Below the pieces are notes generated by a model that made no database searches, was not told where the DNA came from, and was given only the letters and a program-made list of their open reading frames with translations. Source: Ilyomonas sp965199905 (GTDB taxonomy: Bacteria; Bacteroidota; Bacteroidia; Chitinophagales; Chitinophagaceae). From it: 64,000 nucleotides of DNA. Below are positions 1 to 7,228 of this stretch, piece by piece. The position numbers and the translations under genes are program-made. The stretch spans positions 1,488,001 through 1,552,000 of the forward strand of contig OZ241366.1 of NCBI GenBank assembly GCA_965199905.1. The letters run 5' to 3'. Each line of letters opens with the position of its first letter. Within the stretch, counting starts at the first letter, position 1.

Positions 1-818
1 TTATAACGGATAAAATCAATGATAACCTGCGGACCTGATAAGAACGCACCAATGGACGCCATTGACTTTGCAAATGTTGAGAAGTACAAGTCTATATGAT
101 CCTGGCAGCCTTGCTCTTCGCCGGCGCCGGCACCGGTTTTTCCTAACGTGCCAAAACCATGTGCATCATCTACCAGCAAACGGAAATCATATAAATCTTT
201 CAGGTTGCATATTTCTTCCAGCTTGCCCTGATCGCCGGCCATACCAAACACACCTTCCGTAATCACCAGAATACCACCGGCATTTTGCTTGTCAACCAAA
301 GCTGTTGCGCGTTCCAGTTGTTTCTTTAAATCTTCTACATCATTGTGTTTAAATACATAACGATGCCCTGTATGCAAACGAAGACCATCTATAATACAGG
401 CATGGCTTTCGGCATCATATACAATTACATCATGACGTCCGCAAAGTGCATCAATGGTGCTCATGATGCCCTGGTAACCATAGTTTAGCAGGATGGTATC
501 TTCTTTTCCCTCAAACTCCGACAATTCTTTTTCAAGCTGCTCGTGCCAGTTCGTGTTTCCACTCATCATACGCGCGCCCATAGGTGCCGCCAGTCCAAAA
601 TCGGCTGATGCCGTCGCATCTACTTCGCGCACTTCGGGATGATTGGCCAGACCCAAATAATTATTCAGACTCCATACAATCACCTCTTTCCCACGAAATT
701 TCATGCGGCTGCTGATGTTGCCTTCTAATTTCGGAAACGCAAAATAGCCATGCGCGCGCTGGCGATGTTGACCTAAAGGACCTGCATTCTTTACCAGCTT
801 TTCGAAGATATCTGCCAT
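1..818 (-). CDS. alpha-oxoamine synthase, serine palmitoyltransferase-like (partial)
   Basis: PLP-dependent enzyme of the alpha-oxoamine synthase family, which condenses an amino acid with an acyl-CoA and releases CO2. In Bacteroidota the usual role is serine palmitoyltransferase, the first step of sphingolipid synthesis. Only the N-terminal 272 codons are here; the gene leaves the left edge without a stop. Reading from the ATG at 818 I see SLNNYLGLANHPE near residue 50, GYQGIMST, the PLP-ring aspartate motif DDAHGFGTLG and the Schiff-base lysine in STFAKSMASIG. It is divergent from nothing and stands about 110 bp downstream of the next minus-strand gene. Family members not excluded by the visible part are 2-amino-3-ketobutyrate CoA ligase, 8-amino-7-oxononanoate synthase and the cysteate acyltransferase of sulfonolipid synthesis. 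Confidence 0.85.
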   Translation of the reverse strand, partial: MADIFEKLVKNAGPLGQHRQRAHGYFAFPKLEGNISSRMKFRGKEVIVWSLNNYLGLANHPEVREVDATASADFGLAAPMGARMMSGNTNWHEQLEKELSEFEGKEDTILLNYGYQGIMSTIDALCGRHDVIVYDAESHACIIDGLRLHTGHRYVFKHNDVEDLKKQLERATALVDKQNAGGILVITEGVFGMAGDQGKLEEICNLKDLYDFRLLVDDAHGFGTLGKTGAGAGEEQGCQDHIDLYFSTFAKSMASIGAFLSGPQVIIDFIRY

Positions 819-928
819 GTGTTATCAGTTTGTGATGTATTTTGTAAATGGTGCGAATGTAAATCATTCAGTAAAAAAGGAAAAACGATCCCTAACAGTC
901 TAACATTTTCTTTAAAAAACCGGCTTGC

Positions 929-1465
929 TTATAAATGCAGCTTCCTCCGGATTTTTGATGTGTTTACCTCGGGCAGTTTTGTTCTCTTAATTTTACCTTC
1001 TACCTTCTTTACTTTCTTTTCAACCGTGTTAGACAGTTGCGCCAAGCCTCCAATGGTAGCTGCAGCCATTAAGCCACCGGCGATATACAGCCCGATTGTT
1101 AAATATTCTGTTGTCTCTGTACGGCGGCTATATGAAGTATTCAGGTTCAGCTTTTCGGGAAGGTGCACGGCGCTGATGCCGGCTGCAATACCCAGCGTGG
1201 TGCCTTTGAGATCAGCCGCATTGCCACCGGCAAAACTATAATACAAAGTATAAGCAATGAGCTCCCCAATGAAGGCTTGCTTTGCCAGTTTGTCTTCTGC
1301 TAAGGGCGACAAGTGTACACGTTGCCGTACTTTTTCAATTACTTCCATGTCAAGCAGATCCATTCGCGGCGCCACAGAAGGTACCATTAACTTCATAGCC
1401 TGATGCAAACCGGCTACCGTAGCAGCGCCCGCAATACCGCCCATCAATGCAAATATTTTCTTCAT
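929..1465 (-). CDS. hypothetical membrane protein
   Basis: Unrecognised protein of 178 residues. The N-terminus (MKKIFALMGGIAGAATVAG) is a hydrophobic signal-anchor; a second weak hydrophobic stretch lies around residues 60-100 (TLYYSFAGGNAADLKG and following) and a clear membrane helix around 125-145 (YLTIGLYIAGGLMAAATIGG). The C-terminal 35 residues are strongly basic (KKVKKVEGKIKRTK), which would face the cytoplasm. An in-frame GTG/ATG extension to 1495 exists, but the ATG at 1465 gives a normal membrane-protein start and follows a purine-rich AAGAGAAGAATT, so I chose it. It lies back-to-back with the metX riboswitch region. No function is assigned. Confidence 0.6.
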   Translation of the reverse strand: MKKIFALMGGIAGAATVAGLHQAMKLMVPSVAPRMDLLDMEVIEKVRQRVHLSPLAEDKLAKQAFIGELIAYTLYYSFAGGNAADLKGTTLGIAAGISAVHLPEKLNLNTSYSRRTETTEYLTIGLYIAGGLMAAATIGGLAQLSNTVEKKVKKVEGKIKRTKLPEVNTSKIRRKLHL

Positions 1466-1540
1466 AATTCTTCTCTTTGCATTCGCATGCTGCAAGGGCT
1501 ATTCCAGAAATATTTTGGAATGATATTAACAGGCGGAATA

Positions 1541-1548
1541 TATCTTTG
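1541..1548 (+). promoter_or_regulatory. Bacteroidota -7 element for the metX leader
   Basis: TATCTTTG followed by C fits the Bacteroidota -7 consensus TAnnTTTG. A TTTG at 1514-1517 is 23 bp upstream instead of the usual 19, so the -33 box is weak. Transcription would begin near 1555, about ten bases before the first paired base of the SAM riboswitch, which fits well. Confidence 0.5.
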
Positions 1549-1564
1549 CGCCAGTTCTTTACAA

Positions 1565-1679
1565 TTCTTATCAAGAAAGGCAGAGGGATATGGCCCGATG
1601 AAGCCTTGGCAACCACCACATCGTTTTCGTTGTGCGAAAGGTGCCAATTCCATCACGCTAACAGCGTGAGAGATAAGTA
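1565..1679 (+). ncRNA. SAM-I (S-box) riboswitch aptamer
   Basis: Leader RNA that binds S-adenosylmethionine. The conserved S-box core is present in order: P1 5' strand CTTATC (1567-1572), AGAGGGA, TGGCCCGATGAAGCC, GGCAACC, GGTGCCAATTCC, a variable P4 stem (TCACGCTAACAGCGTGA), and the P1 3' strand GATAAG (1672-1677), a perfect six-base partner of the 5' strand. It lies directly upstream of metX, a methionine-pathway gene commonly under this control. The 3' side of P1 runs into TAAGTAAGA (1674-1682), which is the switching strand described with the terminator at 1726. Confidence 0.95.
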
Positions 1680-1725
1680 AGATTCTGCTTTGATTATCCG
1701 TAGCACTTCGCTATATATTCTTCAG

Positions 1726-1757
1726 GCTCGTCTTACTTAGGCGGGCTTTTTTATTTT
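1726..1757 (+). terminator. SAM-controlled intrinsic terminator (expression platform)
   Basis: Stem GCTCGTC (1726-1732) pairs with GGCGGGC (1740-1746) around loop TTACTTA, followed by TTTTTTATTTT: an intrinsic terminator. Its bases 1731-1739 (TCTTACTTA) are the exact complement of 1674-1682 (TAAGTAAGA), the 3' strand of the aptamer's P1 helix. With SAM bound, P1 holds that strand and the terminator can form; without SAM the nine-base antiterminator can form and metX is transcribed. Confidence 0.85.
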
Positions 1758-1823
1758 AGCTATAAGCCATCAGCCATGAGCTTTCCTTACTTGCATAAGA
1801 AGCATATTCAACAGTAAGTAACA

Positions 1824-2861
1824 GTGGAACCGAAAATTTTTACTTGTCAAAATACATTGCGGCTCGAAAGCGGGAAGGAATTGCAAGGCTATCATCTTGC
1901 CTATACAACAATGGGTAAAATGAATGAAACGAAGAGCAATGTTGTGTGGATTTTTCATGCGCTTACTGCCAACAGCAATCCGACCGAATGGTGGCCGGGC
2001 ATGGCTGGCGAAGGCAGCTTTTTTAACCCCGAACGTTTTTTTATTGTGTGTGTGAATATGCCGGGAAGTTGCTATGGTAGTATGGGTGCGCTTACCGTTA
2101 ACTCCAATACGGGCGAGCCTTACTACCACAGCTTTCCGCAATTTACCATCCGCGATATGGTAGAAGCTTATAAGCCTTTACGAAAAGAACTGGGCATTGA
2201 TAAAATATTCATTGGCATTGGCGGAAGCATAGGCGGGCAGCAGCTTTTAGAATGGGCAATTGAAGAACCGGAGTTGTTTGAATATATTATTCCCATTGCT
2301 ACAAATGCACAGCACTCGCCATGGGGAATGGCTTTCAATGCTTCGCAGCGCTGGTGTATTGAGAATGATTGTTCGTGGAAAAACAACACGCCCGATGCCG
2401 GTAAAGAAGGTATGAAAGTGGCGCGCTCGGTTGCGTTGTTATCCTATCGCCATTATGAAATTTATACCAGCACACAGTATGGCTTTGCGCCGGGCACCGA
2501 AGCGCAAAGCATAGATAAACAGGTGACTAAAGCTGAAAGCTACCAGCGATATCAGGGAGAAAAACTGGCTAAGCGTTTTACAGCTTACAGCTATTATTTT
2601 TTGAGCCGTGCTATGGACAGCCACAATGTGGGAAGAAGCAGAACTTCTGCGCAGGCTGCCTTACATACCATTAAAGCAAAAACGCTTGTGATTGGTATTT
2701 CCAGTGATATTTTATTTCCACCGCTGGAACAGGAATTTCTGGCGGCTTACATTCCAAATGCACGATTGGAAATTATTGACTCCTATTACGGTCATGATGG
2801 TTTTTTATTAGAATGCGATGCGCTGACAAGATTGCTGGAAGAGTTTATTTCTAAATCTTAA
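1824..2861 (+). CDS. metX: homoserine O-acetyltransferase
   Basis: Transfers the acetyl group of acetyl-CoA to homoserine, giving O-acetylhomoserine for methionine synthesis; cytoplasmic alpha/beta-hydrolase fold. The 345 residues contain HALTANS near residue 45, the nucleophile elbow GGSIGGQQ with Ser135, Asp295 in SSDILFP and His324 in GHDGF, the expected Ser-Asp-His triad. The start is GTG at 1824; no in-frame ATG lies between the preceding stop and the start of homology. The SAM-I riboswitch 60-250 bp upstream implies repression when SAM is plentiful. Homoserine dehydrogenase follows 86 bp downstream, so substrate supply and use appear linked. Confidence 0.95.
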   Translation: MEPKIFTCQNTLRLESGKELQGYHLAYTTMGKMNETKSNVVWIFHALTANSNPTEWWPGMAGEGSFFNPERFFIVCVNMPGSCYGSMGALTVNSNTGEPYYHSFPQFTIRDMVEAYKPLRKELGIDKIFIGIGGSIGGQQLLEWAIEEPELFEYIIPIATNAQHSPWGMAFNASQRWCIENDCSWKNNTPDAGKEGMKVARSVALLSYRHYEIYTSTQYGFAPGTEAQSIDKQVTKAESYQRYQGEKLAKRFTAYSYYFLSRAMDSHNVGRSRTSAQAALHTIKAKTLVIGISSDILFPPLEQEFLAAYIPNARLEIIDSYYGHDGFLLECDALTRLLEEFISKS

Positions 2862-2947
2862 AAGAAAAAAGAAAAGTTCAAAAAGAGCAACTAAATAGTT
2901 ACATACTCTGTTTATCTTACTACTTAATACATACTACCTAATACAAA

Positions 2948-4201
2948 ATGGATACACATAAACAATTAAATATCGGCCTGTTTGGTTTCGGCGTTGTGGG
3001 CGAAGGTTTATATAAAGTGCTGCAGCAAACGCCATCTTTAAAAGCAACAATTAAAAAAGTTTGTATCAAACATCCGGGCAAGCAACGCAATGCGCCGCCG
3101 GAACTGTTTACCACGCAAAAAGATGCGCTGCTGTTTGATAAAGACATCAACGTAATTGTGGAAGTGATTGATGATGCCAATGCCGCTTTTGAAATTGTTT
3201 CAACGGCTCTGAAAAACAAGAAAGCTGTCGTGAGTGCCAGCAAGAAAATGATTGCTGAGCATTTACCGGAGTTGCTTGCCCTGCAACAACAAACCGACAT
3301 GCCTTTCTTATATGAAGCGGCTGCCTGTGCTTCCATTCCTGTTATCAGAAATCTGGAAGAGTATTACGACAATGACCTGCTGCATTCTATTAAAGCCATC
3401 TGCAATGGCTCTACCAATTTCATCTTAACCAAAATGTTTGAAGACAAGCTTCCCTTCAACGATGCTTTGCTTCTTGCACAGCAGCTTGGCTTTGCCGAAA
3501 GCAATCCGAAACTGGATGTGGAAGGTTATGATGCCGTGAACAAATGGAGCTTCCTGCTTACACATGCGTATGGCATTATTGAAAACCCGAACGGGCTTCT
3601 GTTTACCGGCATTCAAAACATACAGTTAAGCGATGCATTGGCAGCAAAAGAAAGGCACAACGATATAAAGCTGGTGGCGCAGGCAAAAAAGCTGAATAAT
3701 GGAAAAGTGGCTGCCTTTGTATTGCCGCAACTGGTGTCAGATGAAGATCACCTGGCGTTTGTCAGGAACGAATACAATGGTGTGGTGATAGAAAGCAGTT
3801 TTTCTGATAAGCAATTCTTCTATGGAAAAGGCGCCGGCAGTTTCCCCACCGCATCGGCAGTGTTGAGCGATATTTCCGCTCTTCGTTATGATTATCGCTA
3901 CGAGTACAAAAAGCTTTATCATCATGAGCCGGGCGAACTCAGCAACGATTTTTATATCCGTACTTATATTTCTTATGCCGATATCAAAAGCATTCCCAGG
4001 CACCACTTTGAATGGATAGAGGAATATCACAGCGGGCAGGAAAGAAGCTGGTTCATCGGTGTCATTCACTTTACCAAAATAAAAAACAACGACTGGTGGA
4101 AAGAGCCCGGCATCTCACTAATACTCGCTCCGGACGCCATCATTGAAGACATTGAGCTGAAGAAAATCAAGAAGCGCAGCCTGGAATTAGCGGGATTGTA
4201 A
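2948..4201 (+). CDS. hom: homoserine dehydrogenase
   Basis: Reduces aspartate semialdehyde to homoserine with NAD(P)H, the branch point to methionine and threonine. It has 417 residues: a Rossmann motif GFGVVGEG at residues 13-20, the conserved NGSTN at 153-157, the catalytic block AESNPKLDVEGYDA with the following lysine (VNKW), and GKGAGSFPTASAV near residue 300. About 80 further residues form a C-terminal regulatory-like tail; I cannot see a clear ACT signature. It is monofunctional, with no aspartokinase domain. It follows metX on the same strand and probably shares its riboswitch-controlled transcript, which would put homoserine supply under SAM control too. Confidence 0.93.
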   Translation: MDTHKQLNIGLFGFGVVGEGLYKVLQQTPSLKATIKKVCIKHPGKQRNAPPELFTTQKDALLFDKDINVIVEVIDDANAAFEIVSTALKNKKAVVSASKKMIAEHLPELLALQQQTDMPFLYEAAACASIPVIRNLEEYYDNDLLHSIKAICNGSTNFILTKMFEDKLPFNDALLLAQQLGFAESNPKLDVEGYDAVNKWSFLLTHAYGIIENPNGLLFTGIQNIQLSDALAAKERHNDIKLVAQAKKLNNGKVAAFVLPQLVSDEDHLAFVRNEYNGVVIESSFSDKQFFYGKGAGSFPTASAVLSDISALRYDYRYEYKKLYHHEPGELSNDFYIRTYISYADIKSIPRHHFEWIEEYHSGQERSWFIGVIHFTKIKNNDWWKEPGISLILAPDAIIEDIELKKIKKRSLELAGL

Positions 4202-4206
4202 ATGCT

Positions 4207-4214
4207 TATATTTG
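4207..4214 (+). promoter_or_regulatory. Bacteroidota -7 element for the toxin-antitoxin pair
   Basis: TATATTTG matches TAnnTTTG and lies 20 bp before the antitoxin ATG at 4234, starting 6 bp after the hom stop. No convincing -33 TTTG is 19 bp upstream. Confidence 0.4.
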
Positions 4215-4233
4215 TTTTGTAAAATAAAAGGGA

Positions 4234-4476
4234 ATGACAGCTACATACACGTTGCCGGCAGAAGAAATAACAATAGATATTCTTCAATCAATTAAAGAAG
4301 CTTTTAAGGGAAAAACGGTGGATATTGTAGTTTCAGAAACAATGGATGAAACGGAATATTTACTCAGTTCACCAGCAAATCGCGAATCTTTAATGAGGTC
4401 TATGAAAGAACTTGAAGAAGGTAAAGGAAGTACCTTTACGATTGAGGAATTAAAAGAAAGATACGGCGTTAAATGA
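4234..4476 (+). CDS. YefM/Phd-like antitoxin
   Basis: Small protein of 80 residues resembling the antitoxin of YefM-YoeB type modules. The C-terminal half carries the toxin-binding style segment LLSSPANRESLMRSMKELEE followed by an acidic/basic tail (FTIEELKERYGVK), as in YefM-like antitoxins; the N-terminal part is a short strand-helix domain that would bind the operator. It overlaps the toxin gene by four bases (ATGA at 4473-4476), the usual translational coupling of such pairs. The toxin is frameshifted, so the antitoxin may be a leftover. Family placement rests on the C-terminal motif and on the neighbour. Confidence 0.75.
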   Translation: MTATYTLPAEEITIDILQSIKEAFKGKTVDIVVSETMDETEYLLSSPANRESLMRSMKELEEGKGSTFTIEELKERYGVK

Positions 4477-4731
4477 AGCCAGCAACTTTTAGCCCGGAAG
4501 CTTTACGCCATCCGGATGAATGGAAACATGTGGATTCTAAAATGATTCCCAAAATAATTGCCCTTGTTATAGAAATCTCTACATCACCTTTTACAGGAAC
4601 AGGAAAACCGGAACCATTAAAATTTGAGCTGAAAGGGAAATTGGTCAAGGCGAATCAATCAGGAACATCGCCTCGTGTACGAAGTACGTGAGAAAGAAAT
4701 TTATGTCGTTTCCTGTCGCTATCATTATTAA
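4473..4731 (+). pseudogene. YoeB-like ribosome-dependent RNase toxin, frameshifted
   Basis: In one frame from ATG 4473 the product reads through FTGTGKPEPLKFELKG, the typical YoeB/Txe block, then goes off into unrelated residues and stops at 4691. In the +1 frame from 4636 the sequence continues as GNWSRRINQEHRLVYEV and ends VVSCRYHY at the TAA 4729-4731, exactly the conserved C-terminus of YoeB with its catalytic Glu/Arg/His region. One extra G in the run GGG at 4635-4637 explains everything. The truncated product lacks the active site. A sequencing error in the homopolymer is the alternative explanation. Confidence 0.85.
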
Positions 4732-4750
4732 TCCTTTTCTTTCATCCGCC

Positions 4751-4758
4751 TACCTTTG
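4751..4758 (+). promoter_or_regulatory. Bacteroidota -7 element upstream of the GT2 gene
   Basis: TACCTTTG followed by CC matches TAnnTTTG. It places the transcript start near 4764 and so excludes the upstream TTG at 4756 as the start codon of the glycosyltransferase, favouring ATG 4777. The -33 box is poor. Confidence 0.55.
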
Positions 4759-4776
4759 CCACACACAATAACACCT

Positions 4777-5721
4777 ATGCGAGAACTCTCCGTAGTCATC
4801 ACCGTGATGAATGAAGAAGACAATATCTATCGGCTGGTAACAGCGATACAAACTGCTTTGCAAACCATCGACTTCGAAATCGTCTTTGTTGATGATGGCT
4901 CAACCGATGCCACCCGCGCCCGCATTAAAGATGTTATTGATAATCGCATTGTTCTTGTCGAGCTTCGCAAAAACTACGGGCAAAGCACTGCCATGGCAGC
5001 CGGTATTGATTATGCCTCCGGCAAATACATCGCACTCCTCGATGGCGATTTGCAAAACGATCCCACCGATATTCCCTTCATGCTCAACAAACTTATCACA
5101 GAAGATTGGGACGTTGTAGCCGGCAACCGCGCCAACCGGCAAGACGGTGCTTTTCTCAGGAAGATTCCAAGCAAAATTGCCAACGCCATTATCCGCAGCA
5201 TGACCAAAGTGTACTTTAAAGATTATGGCTGCACGCTCAAAATATTCCGCCGCGAAATTGCTGAAGACCTCGGCTTATACGGCGAGCTTCACCGCTTTAT
5301 TCCCGTTCTGGCTGCTATGCAGGGCGCGCGCATTACGCAGGTCGATGTCAAGCACCACGCCCGCCAGTTCGGACAATCCAAATACGGATTGGGTCGCACC
5401 TTCCGCGTTATGAGCGATCTTGTAACCATGGTATTTTTCCGTAAATACAGCCAAAAGCCAATGCACTTATTCGGTACACTTGGCTTCATATCCCTTTTCA
5501 TCGGCATCCTCATTAATATTTACCTGCTCATTCTGAAGTTAATGGGTCACGATATCTGGGGCAAGCCACTCATTATTCTCGGTATGATATTTCTTTTCGG
5601 CGGCATCCAGCTCATTACCATCGGTATTTTAGCCGAAGTCAGCATTCGCACTTACTACGAAAGCAGCAACAAAAAAACTTATCGCGTGCGCAAAGTGTTT
5701 AACAACACAACGGTATTATAA
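4777..5721 (+). CDS. GT2 polyprenyl-phosphate glycosyltransferase (DPM1/GtrB-like)
   Basis: Family 2 glycosyltransferase that loads a sugar from a nucleotide donor onto a lipid phosphate on the inner face of the membrane. From ATG 4777 it has 314 residues. The catalytic domain shows VITVMNEEDNI, FVDDGSTDATR (donor-binding Asp), ALLDGDLQNDP (the DXD-like metal site) and the RKIPSKIANAI segment typical of DPM1/ArnC/GtrB enzymes. Two C-terminal membrane helices lie around residues 230-255 and 265-295. A flippase-like membrane protein follows 6 bp downstream, a common partner. The sugar is not predictable from sequence. Confidence 0.85.
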   Translation: MRELSVVITVMNEEDNIYRLVTAIQTALQTIDFEIVFVDDGSTDATRARIKDVIDNRIVLVELRKNYGQSTAMAAGIDYASGKYIALLDGDLQNDPTDIPFMLNKLITEDWDVVAGNRANRQDGAFLRKIPSKIANAIIRSMTKVYFKDYGCTLKIFRREIAEDLGLYGELHRFIPVLAAMQGARITQVDVKHHARQFGQSKYGLGRTFRVMSDLVTMVFFRKYSQKPMHLFGTLGFISLFIGILINIYLLILKLMGHDIWGKPLIILGMIFLFGGIQLITIGILAEVSIRTYYESSNKKTYRVRKVFNNTTVL

Positions 5722-5727
5722 CAAAAC

Positions 5728-6612
5728 ATGGCACTTAACCCAAGGCTGAAAAAATGGCTGATTTTACTTCTGAAGATTACCGTCAGCGCCATTTGCTTTT
5801 GGTATATCATCGAAAAAATAGATTGGGTTACTGCCTGGCAAACCGTTAAAAAGAGCAACTTCTTCTGGCTCTTCTGCGCTGGCATTTTTATTATCGGCTC
5901 TAAAGTCATCGCCTCATTCCGTCTCAATATTTATTTCCGAAACATTGGAGCCAGCCTCAGTTCCCTGGTCAACCTGAAGTTCTATTGGCTTGGCATGTAT
6001 TACAATGTATTTCTTCCCGGCGGCATTGGCGGCGATGCTTACAAAGTGGTCATGCTCAACCGCACGTACCGGTATTCTACCAAGCTACTCACGGCATCTG
6101 TGTTGTTGGACAGGGCAAGCGGCGTTGCCGGCATTGGCGTACTTACGGCATTGTATTATCTCAGTGTGTTCCGGGGCGAAAATTATTCTTACTGGCTCTT
6201 AGCTTCCGTACTTCCGGGCGGACTTATTTATTACTTCATCATCAGGCATTTTTTTCCATCATTTATCAAAGGCTTTTGGAGCACTTTCTGGTTAGGCTTA
6301 TCCGTACAAATCACCCAGGTACTATCCATTTATTGCCTGATGAACGCGTTCGGTATCGGCGATCACCAAACAGAATACATCCTCATTTTCCTTTTATCCT
6401 CATTGGTTGCGGTATTGCCCGTCACATTCGGACCGTTCGGCGCCAGGGAAGTGGTTTTCATTTGGGGCAGCCATCAATTCGGACTTAGCCAAAACGATTC
6501 CATTATCATCAGTCTCCTTTTCGATATCATTTCGGTTGCCATCTCTATGCCCGGCATCTTTTGGGTGTATAAAAATCCACTGCCGCCAGCTACTGCAACG
6601 GTTGAAACGTGA
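5728..6612 (+). CDS. lysylphosphatidylglycerol synthase TM region/UPF0104-like membrane protein
   Basis: Polytopic inner-membrane protein of 294 residues with about seven to eight hydrophobic helices. The segments ITVSAICFWYII, FRLNIYFRNIG, LPGGIGGDAYKVVMLNR and AVLPVTFGPFGAREVVF are the hallmark motifs of the flippase-like family that includes the membrane half of MprF and AglD-type proteins. No aminoacyl-transfer domain is present. It begins 6 bp after the GT2 gene, so the two form an operon; the pairing suggests handling of a glycosylated lipid intermediate. The function of stand-alone members of this family is not firmly known. Confidence 0.8.
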   Translation: MALNPRLKKWLILLLKITVSAICFWYIIEKIDWVTAWQTVKKSNFFWLFCAGIFIIGSKVIASFRLNIYFRNIGASLSSLVNLKFYWLGMYYNVFLPGGIGGDAYKVVMLNRTYRYSTKLLTASVLLDRASGVAGIGVLTALYYLSVFRGENYSYWLLASVLPGGLIYYFIIRHFFPSFIKGFWSTFWLGLSVQITQVLSIYCLMNAFGIGDHQTEYILIFLLSSLVAVLPVTFGPFGAREVVFIWGSHQFGLSQNDSIIISLLFDIISVAISMPGIFWVYKNPLPPATATVET

Positions 6613-6635
6613 AGAAGAAACTACATAATACATAT

Positions 6636-6815
6636 CTGGGGCTGTCGTCTCTGCCTCACCCATCAGCTCCGGTTCCGGCTATTCGCTCCAAGTCCGCACC
6701 GGCGGCTGTTCACTTTCGGTCTTACAAACTTTCCGGCTTACCGCCTTCGCTTTCCGCCGCCTTACGGGCTTTCCTCTTCTATCCGGCAGCCCATCGGCTT
6801 CAGAACAGCCATTAA
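6636..6815. repeat. GC-rich gene-free block with TTCC units
   Basis: About 180 bp clearly richer in G+C than the AT-rich DNA around it, with no supported start codon. Short phrases recur: CCGGTTCCGG, ACTTTCCGGCTTACCGCC, GCTTTCCGCCGCC and GGCTTTCC. TTCC occurs at 6731, 6752 and 6771 (21 and 19 bp apart), the same spacing as the array that follows at 6878. All six frames are open for a while but without a credible start or family. It could be an intergenic repeat or a structured RNA; I see no known RNA family. Confidence 0.4.
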
Positions 6816-6877
6816 GCTTTTTTACATGTTCGTACTTAATTCACCTTGCATTATCAATTTTTGATTCATTTCGGGCA

Positions 6878-7003
6878 TTCCGAAATTCGTTTATAATCTT
6901 CCGAAACCCATTTGCACATTTCCAAAATTAATTTTCGGCTTTCCTAAATTAATTTTGAGCTTTCCACAACACCTGTCAAACCTTCCAAAATCTGTTTCAC
7001 CCT
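6878..7003 (-). repeat. 21-bp periodic degenerate tandem array 1
   Basis: TTCC (GGAA on the minus strand) occurs at 6878, 6899, 6920, 6941, 6962 and 6983, exactly 21 bp apart. On the minus strand units read like GGAAAGCTCAAAATTAATTT and GGAAATGTGCAAATGGGTTT. Between units only GGAA, a central AAA and a terminal TTT are kept. Translated on the minus strand the units give heptads such as GKLKINL, GKPKINF and GNVQMGF, but a stop interrupts before the last unit. The same lattice occurs at 29681-29935. Confidence 0.75.
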
Positions 7004-7228
7004 TTACGCCGCTTTCTTTACATTTTGCCATTTTAAAAAAGAGCATCATCATTCTGTAATGACCATTTCTCAAATTCTACTTTATGTATCCATAAGTAAT
7101 AGGAGCAATTCAATTTTCCAGTATCGGAACACTACCAAACATTCTTTATTTCCATTTTAAAAAACTATTTACTTTCACCACCTTATTTTGCTCACCATAC
7201 TTTTACGGCATAACCATCAACAATTACT
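7004..7228. other. AT-rich intergenic leader of the sugar transporter
   Basis: No gene seen. The last 60 bp contain TTATTTTGC near 7183-7191, a near match to the Bacteroidota -7 element lacking one T, about 38 bp before the transporter ATG. It may be its promoter. Confidence 0.35.

Noticed and set aside
819..1241. 140-residue plus-strand frame opposite the 929-1465 gene
   Set aside because: It mirrors a better minus-strand gene and spells no known domain.
1776..1817. Leader peptide ORF before metX
   Set aside because: Thirteen codons without amino acid bias; the riboswitch explains regulation.
6609..6815. Small protein in the GC-rich block
   Set aside because: The only start would be inside a poor context after the membrane protein stop, and three frames are equally open; no family.
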